Positions 58,746-64,000 of a stretch of DNA of 64,000 nucleotides are shown here, one piece after another. The stretch is taken from contig JAJAGP010000014.1 of assembly GCA_025084515.1 (NCBI GenBank), positions 1,554,551 through 1,618,550 of the forward strand, in the 5' to 3' direction. This stretch comes from Ancistrus triradiatus (Eukaryota > Chordata > Actinopteri > Siluriformes > Loricariidae). Below the pieces are notes generated by a model, which did no database searches, had not been told where the DNA came from, and saw only the letters and a program-made list of their open reading frames with translations. How positions within the stretch are numbered: the first letter of the stretch is position 1; every line of letters begins with the position of its first letter. The translations under genes were made by a program, and so were the position numbers.

Positions 58746-60084
58746 AAATGCAAGTGGATGCATTTGTCACGATTTAGTTTAACTATCTTGTGGAACCCAT
58801 AGAAGATAAATTAATTGACACTATCATAAATTCCTAACATATAATCAAGTGCTCTTTTGGTATTCAATAAGCTATCAGTCAGTTGTAGCCTGTGTGTACT
58901 ACACTTACTTCAGAAGTCCAGGAGAGTAGTGGCTGTTGGGGATGAAGCTCAGTGCCACGGTTCAAGCCTCTTCATCTCTATTTGTGATTGGGACAGTGCT
59001 GGCACCCATTGACAATGTCCTTAAACATCTTCAGGATTATATATTTGACATTAAATAGCTACCTAACAACAGACCACTATATCTAGTATATATAGTAGTG
59101 TTTGTCTAAACCTTAGATCATCTTAGATAGCATTATTAAAACCATCAGCAAAAACCTCTACCGATCTAGTTAACTTTCTTAAGCTTTACCTTTGTTTACC
59201 AAGACTGGCTCTGGCTCTGATCCAGCAGGCAGTGATTTCCTTCATAATTTCCTCAGAGGCATCTCCAAGAAATATTAATAATGAAGGTATATCTTTGTGT
59301 TGCAGGGATGAATCTCCAAGCCAAACTGAGTTATACGGGTCACTATGCTGAAACACCGACTGGATAAAAGTAAAAAAATTACTTTACTTGACACCACAAG
59401 ACAAATGATATAGGAAAAATACTGTAATTAAACAGACTGAAATCATGCTTGGAAAGGTTTTAATTACTTATTGATTATTACAAATACAAGCACAAACGTA
59501 ACATATGACGGTCGAAATGTTTCTCCATCGCATGATGTCCAGTGTAAGCATAAATAAACATAAAAACCTGAAGGATTTGCCAAGACTGAGTTCGTCACGT
59601 TTGGTTAATTGTGGTTTTTGTTTTGTTTTGTTTTTGTTTTGCGTCCCTTACAAAGGCCTGCCACAAGGTGGAGTCCTATGGGATTTTGTTCAGTATAAGA
59701 GCTGGACATTACATTTTAAATGCATTTTGAATATCTGTCCACTGTACTGACCACTATATGTAAAAGGGTAAGACTAGCCAATAGTGGCATATCTGGGAGA
59801 GAAAGTCTAAAGAGGCACAATAAACTCTGAACGGCACCATCCGACTCATGAAAGTTAACACAAACGCTTTCAGGGCTAAACTCATGCTTAACAAAAAAGT
59901 CTCTTTTAAAAATCACCGGCAGTATTTAGAAGATATTTAGGGTGTCGTGCACAGTGTTGGTGCTGTCTTAAGTAACAAAGCGTAATAATTAAAAGGAAAA
60001 CCGTTCATTATTGCACCGAGTTATCGATCACGCCATACACTGTTCCACAGCGACATCTGGTGGATCCTGTCATCATGGCCCCTA
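58746..60084. other. Non-coding, nothing recognised
   Basis: AT-rich unique sequence with a TTTTG-rich run near 59617-59641. Confidence 0.45.
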
Positions 60085-60255
60085 ATTAAGACGCCCAAGT
60101 AGGCAATAAGCATAACAGCATTGGAGTTCGGAGGACACCAGTGTACCCCTAATCCCCACACAGAGAAGAACATGCCAAACACCTACCATGGCAGACCTTA
60201 GTAAAGCCCTGGAGTCACTACTCATACCTGCTGCACTGTGCCACCCTGAACTGAG
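60085..60255 (-). mobile_element. Decayed type 2 SINE
   Basis: AACATGCCAAACACCTACCA and ACCTGCTGCACTGTGCCACCC read as a degraded reversed SINE ending in a tRNA-like head near 60250. Confidence 0.4.
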
Positions 60256-60284
60256 TCATAAAATTATGCACCAGTGTGAATGGG

Positions 60285-60460
60285 TTTATATATCATTGTA
60301 AGGACCTAATTTAAACCACATAGAAAGATTTGGAAATTTTAACCTCATGGGGACCGGCAAATATAATTAAAAAAACCAAAAGATCTAAAAGCAAAAGCAA
60401 AAAACAGATTTGCTATAGGTTACTGAGGTTAAGGTTAGGATTAGGTGTAGAATGAATTAG
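60285..60460. repeat. 'GGACATTTGGTC' family copy
   Basis: ATTGTAAGGACCTAATTTAA, CCTCATGGGGACCGG and GTTACTGAGGTTAAGGTTAGG match the copy at 6930-7115, the last phrase in reverse. It is followed by a GT array. Confidence 0.6.
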
Positions 60461-60485
60461 TGACATTGATTTTATGTCAGTGTAA

Positions 60486-60489
<4 letters not shown>

Positions 60490-60553
<64 letters not shown>
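60490..60553. repeat. (GT)32 microsatellite
   Basis: Pure GT run of 64 bp, 126 bp upstream of a complementary CA run. Confidence 0.95.
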
Positions 60554-60676
60554 GAATCTCAGAGCTTTTGCTTGATGAGGAAGCAAAGCTGTGGCCTGCG
60601 TGACCTGCCAGATCCTGCTCTACTCCAGATCACTCACACCCACCCACACTGTCAACACTCTCACTGCAGCCTTGCC

Positions 60677-60679
<3 letters not shown>

Positions 60680-60717
<38 letters not shown>
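60680..60717. repeat. (CA)19 microsatellite
   Basis: Pure CA run. Confidence 0.95.
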
Positions 60718-60721
<4 letters not shown>

Positions 60722-61582
60722 ACTCATCACAAGGCTACACTTCAATCTCTCTCTGTCTCTCATTCTCTCTCTCACTTTCGTGACAGAATCTAAAGCTGAG
60801 AGCAAACCCCAAACCCCACTTCACTGAAGGAAAACAATCTGGCTGCACTAAAAGGGGCCTTTTTAACTTTCCCTGCTCTATTCAAGCCTGTAGTCATAGC
60901 AGAACACACAAGCTAAGAGCTGCCAGGCTGAGAGGCTGGACGTTGTGGGAGAGAGAGAGAGCAAAGGAGGAGGGAGTATGGGGGGTCAGCTTTAAAAGAT
61001 GACCTGGGAAGTGTTAAAACAGCATGAGTAGTAACACACCACCAGCATCAACGTTCTGACAACGCAAGGTCAGAACGATCAGACTCTTTCCGGCTATAAA
61101 TCTTATAAGATCTCCTCATGAGAAGGTATATGATTAAGGGACTCTTGCAGGAATCCTTTGGTCTGAAAGTGGCAGGTTGCCTCTTGTGATCTGAAAAGTA
61201 CTGAATGCATCGTGAAAGGTGCCCAGTTGGCGACGCCTCATGGGAAGATCCTTATTAATCACACATGTCGCTCTGAGAACGGAAACAGATGCGGTCCAAA
61301 ATGTTTACTAGTTTGACTAGGCTGTCTCAGGGATGAGGTGCTATGTGAAGGGTGTCCAAACTGCTGACCCACCGCTGTCTGTAAACGGTCATCAATACAC
61401 TTTGGGGAAATTCCCCTCACATGTTGGCAGTTGCCTATAAAGATTCGTCAAAGGAAAATCAGTTCTGTGTTGCTATTGACTATTATGTGGGCCACCAACA
61501 TGCAACCAATCAGGTTGATCCCTCAGTCTGGCTTCTGCCAGAACCATCATAAACATTTGAGTGTCCTGTGTCTCTTGATATG
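60718..61582. other. Non-coding, nothing recognised
   Basis: CT-rich at first, then unique sequence. Confidence 0.45.
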
Positions 61583-62005
61583 CAGTGCTGTGCAAAAGTG
61601 TTAGATCACCATTAGATTTGTTGGACCCAAAAACTTCAAACTTGGATTTGTCACTACATTATCCTCTTTTCCACTGATCTTGATTCCAATCTTTGTGAGC
61701 TTTAACCATGTTCCCCTTATGAAAAGAGTGGCTTCTTCTTCCAAAAAGACCATTGCTGATCAAGCTTCTTCAGACTGTAGAAGGGTCGACTTGGCATTCT
61801 GAGGAAGCTTCCAGATGCTTCTATTGCTCAAGTGTAAAGGGAGGTCAAACTAAATACTTGCCTGTGTTGCCTATAGAAGCTGTTTTGCTGATTTTCTCAC
61901 CTTTTAATTCTGCATCCACAGTCCCTGTATTTTCTGGCTGTATTCTGATAAAAAAGACTGAGAAATCATTATGCATGGTCATTATACCATTGATAAAACA
62001 ATTAT
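61583..62005 (-). mobile_element. CAGTACTGTGC family relic, larger copy, one end lost
   Basis: Plus-strand left end CAGTGCTGTGCAAAAGTGTT. The interior at 61655-61702 is the reverse complement of the transposase scrap in the 26369 copy (TCCTCTTTTCCACTGATCTT), and 61780-61870 matches the 41288 copy (GGGTCGACTTGGCATTCTGA, ACTAAATACTTGCC). No matching right inverted repeat was found near 62005. The transposase sense is minus and broken. Confidence 0.75.
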
Positions 62006-64000
62006 CCAGCAGCATCTGATATGTACTCACTATAAGGGACTGGTCCTGGATGTGCCCTGGTTCCCCACAAAGCCTCCATGACGTTCCCGACTTCCCTCAG
62101 TTCTCATAAGCACAGATCACCAGACTTGAGGAAAAAGAAGGAAAGAGAGGATTCAAGTTTGAGTGTATGCAGAGATGGGGTTTGGAAGGATCCAGTATGG
62201 GAATAAGGGATGAGAGAGTGCAAAAGAGGAGCAGGACCTGCCCCTGGATATGCCACAATGTAGCCCTCCACTAGGAATATAACTTCATCTAGCAACCATG
62301 ACTGGTGGTACTGGACCTTCTTACATCTTTTGGCAACAGCAACCTGTGGTGCAAATCTCAGAGCTGGTCCCCAGCTGAAGTGTTGCTTCAGGGTACAGCC
62401 AAACGACTGTCATGTCCCTTTCTTCAAACCGTCATATTCCAGCTGCCAAGAGCTGAGCTGCACACTGGGACACCCCTGTCAGCAGTGATAGAAGGCAGAA
62501 GGCTCTCTCCTCTCCAGGCCAACTGAACACGCTCGTTTATGGTCTTGGACCGGTCTCCGATGCTACAACACTAGGAACGAGAACAGTCTCATCCTGGGAA
62601 ATGTTTTGGTGCTTCATGCATCGGATAATGGCTCTCACTTCTAGTCTGGGTTGGAAATGCAGAATCAAAACCATCATGCTTCCAATTCCGTTTTATCTTA
62701 TGCCCTCTTAAATCCGTCACTCTCTAATATGAGGACAGATTGAAACAAGTCCAGATGATATCTCTGGAGGATCGACAGCCTGTGCAATTAGTGTCAAACC
62801 TTTTACCGCCCCTTTTCACTCTCTCACTCTCACTGCATCTCTGTCTTCCTCCATCTGGCTCATGCAGCTGCCTGAAGCCCATAAAACCAGGCTTATAAAA
62901 CTCAGAGATGAAGTGAACAGCAGTGGGTCTCTCTGGAGTCTCCAGCTTGATTTTCTTCATCTTTGTGTCTGCACTTTTGCAGGACAAGCACTTATTGTCA
63001 AGCCTCTCCCTCCCAGAGGCTGCTTGACTAACAACGGAGACAGATTCATTCTACAACCCTGATAAAACCCTTAATAAGAGATCGCATTTCTCAGCGTACC
63101 CGAGCTGTTATTGAGGAAATGGCAGCCTCTCCAGCTTTGGCTCTCAACAGCCAATCAGAGAAAGCCTGGGAAAGGATTGGAAGTGGTTAGGGAGAGCAAA
63201 AATTAATTCAATGCATTTTAGTACATAGATATGGTAGATTTATTTCTCTAATAATTACTCATCAAATGTGGCCATAATAGAAAGAAACAAATTTTCTAAA
63301 ATCCAATTACACACAAACTATCCAGACAGAGGCAGGCACAGGTACATGCTGATCAGGGCATCGGTCCATCGCAGGGCTCCGTAAACACACCACCTGACAT
63401 TCTTAGACCCTCAAGAGCTGTAATTTCCTTCCACTGGTGCTTGCCACTTTTCTTTTATGAAACCAAAGCTTTATTGAGCATTATTTACCCCAAAAGCCAT
63501 TTCCAAGGCACATGCAGAGAAGCACAACTCAATCCTAAAACCGTTTGTGTTTCACGCAGAGATCCCATCTCTAACACATGGTGCTAGTAACTGCACATCT
63601 GGCAGCCCATCCGCTATAGGCAGAAGCAAGTTACCGGTGATGTTAACGTAAATAGCTTGTGCCAGGCACGGCTTCTCTGCTTTACTTCACAAGGACATTG
63701 TGGAAAGCTTCTTATAATGAATCACAGAGTTTAAGAGTATAAAGCGATACTTCAAACCCGCTGGAGAACGGAAACATTCAGATGAGCACGTTGTTTTTAA
63801 CATTGTTTTGTAGCTAACACAACTAGATACATTGCATGGTCTTCTGATTTCGAGTCTCAGTAAAAATGATCCAGGGGAAAACTGAGGGGAGTTTGTTCTG
63901 AATCCCTGACTGAATTCAATAAACCTGCAGATTCAGCTACTTCTTTCACACTACGGCCTTTGGCATGCCCAAATGTAATCAATTCTATTTGCCAATCATT
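62006..64000. other. Non-coding, nothing recognised
   Basis: Unique sequence; a type 2 SINE tail scrap near 63353-63385 (CAGGGCATCGGTCCATCGCAGGG) is the only assignable piece. Confidence 0.45.

Overview
The window reads as nuclear DNA of a bony fish. It has very dense (CA)n/(GT)n microsatellites, several Tc1/mariner-type transposon relics of the kind common in teleosts, and many decayed tRNA-derived SINE fragments of a type I associate with Ostariophysi such as catfishes or characins. The catfish-like assignment is an inference from repeat style. No bacterial, organellar or viral gene set is present.

Only one protein-coding segment is well supported: a single large first coding exon on the minus strand, 45693 down to 43522 (724 codons), ending at a consensus splice donor (AAG|GTAAGG). 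It encodes a protein with five tandem-type cysteine modules (CxxC, about 45-50 residues, CxxC). The first four share an (F/Y)FPF(L/I) core and a Trp a few residues after the second cysteine pair. Serine/acidic-rich linkers separate modules 1 and 2. I do not recognise the family well enough to name the gene. The remaining exons are not recognisable; they lie at lower coordinates or beyond position 1, so positions 1-43521 probably hold much or all of a long first intron. Positions 45694-46060 are the likely 5'UTR and promoter.

Layout: 1-19 kb is non-coding, rich in microsatellites and SINE fragments, with one copy of a 'GTTTACATG' interspersed family at 10.9-11.65 kb. 18.1-19.15 kb is a microsatellite cluster. 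19.2-20.6 kb is a decayed Tc1-like element with an odd low-complexity insert. 23.1-24 kb holds a second 'GTTTACATG' copy abutting another Tc1 relic. 24.6-25.7 kb is a polypurine tract and a possible conserved non-coding block. 26.4-26.7 kb is a short terminal-inverted-repeat element. 28-40 kb is mostly unique non-coding sequence. 40-41.5 kb is a nest of transposon relics. 43.5-45.7 kb is the exon. 46-64 kb is upstream intergenic sequence with SINEs, a non-LTR reverse-transcriptase tail fragment, a roughly 300-bp degenerate tandem array (53.6-54.6 kb), long dinucleotide arrays and another relic at 61.6-62 kb.

The strongest leads are the multi-module cysteine protein, the recurrent pairing of oppositely oriented CA/GT arrays about 90-135 bp apart, the shared 'GTTTACATG' and 'GGGATGTAACGATGCAC' repeat families, and a suspicious GC-rich/homopolymer insert inside the Tc1 relic.
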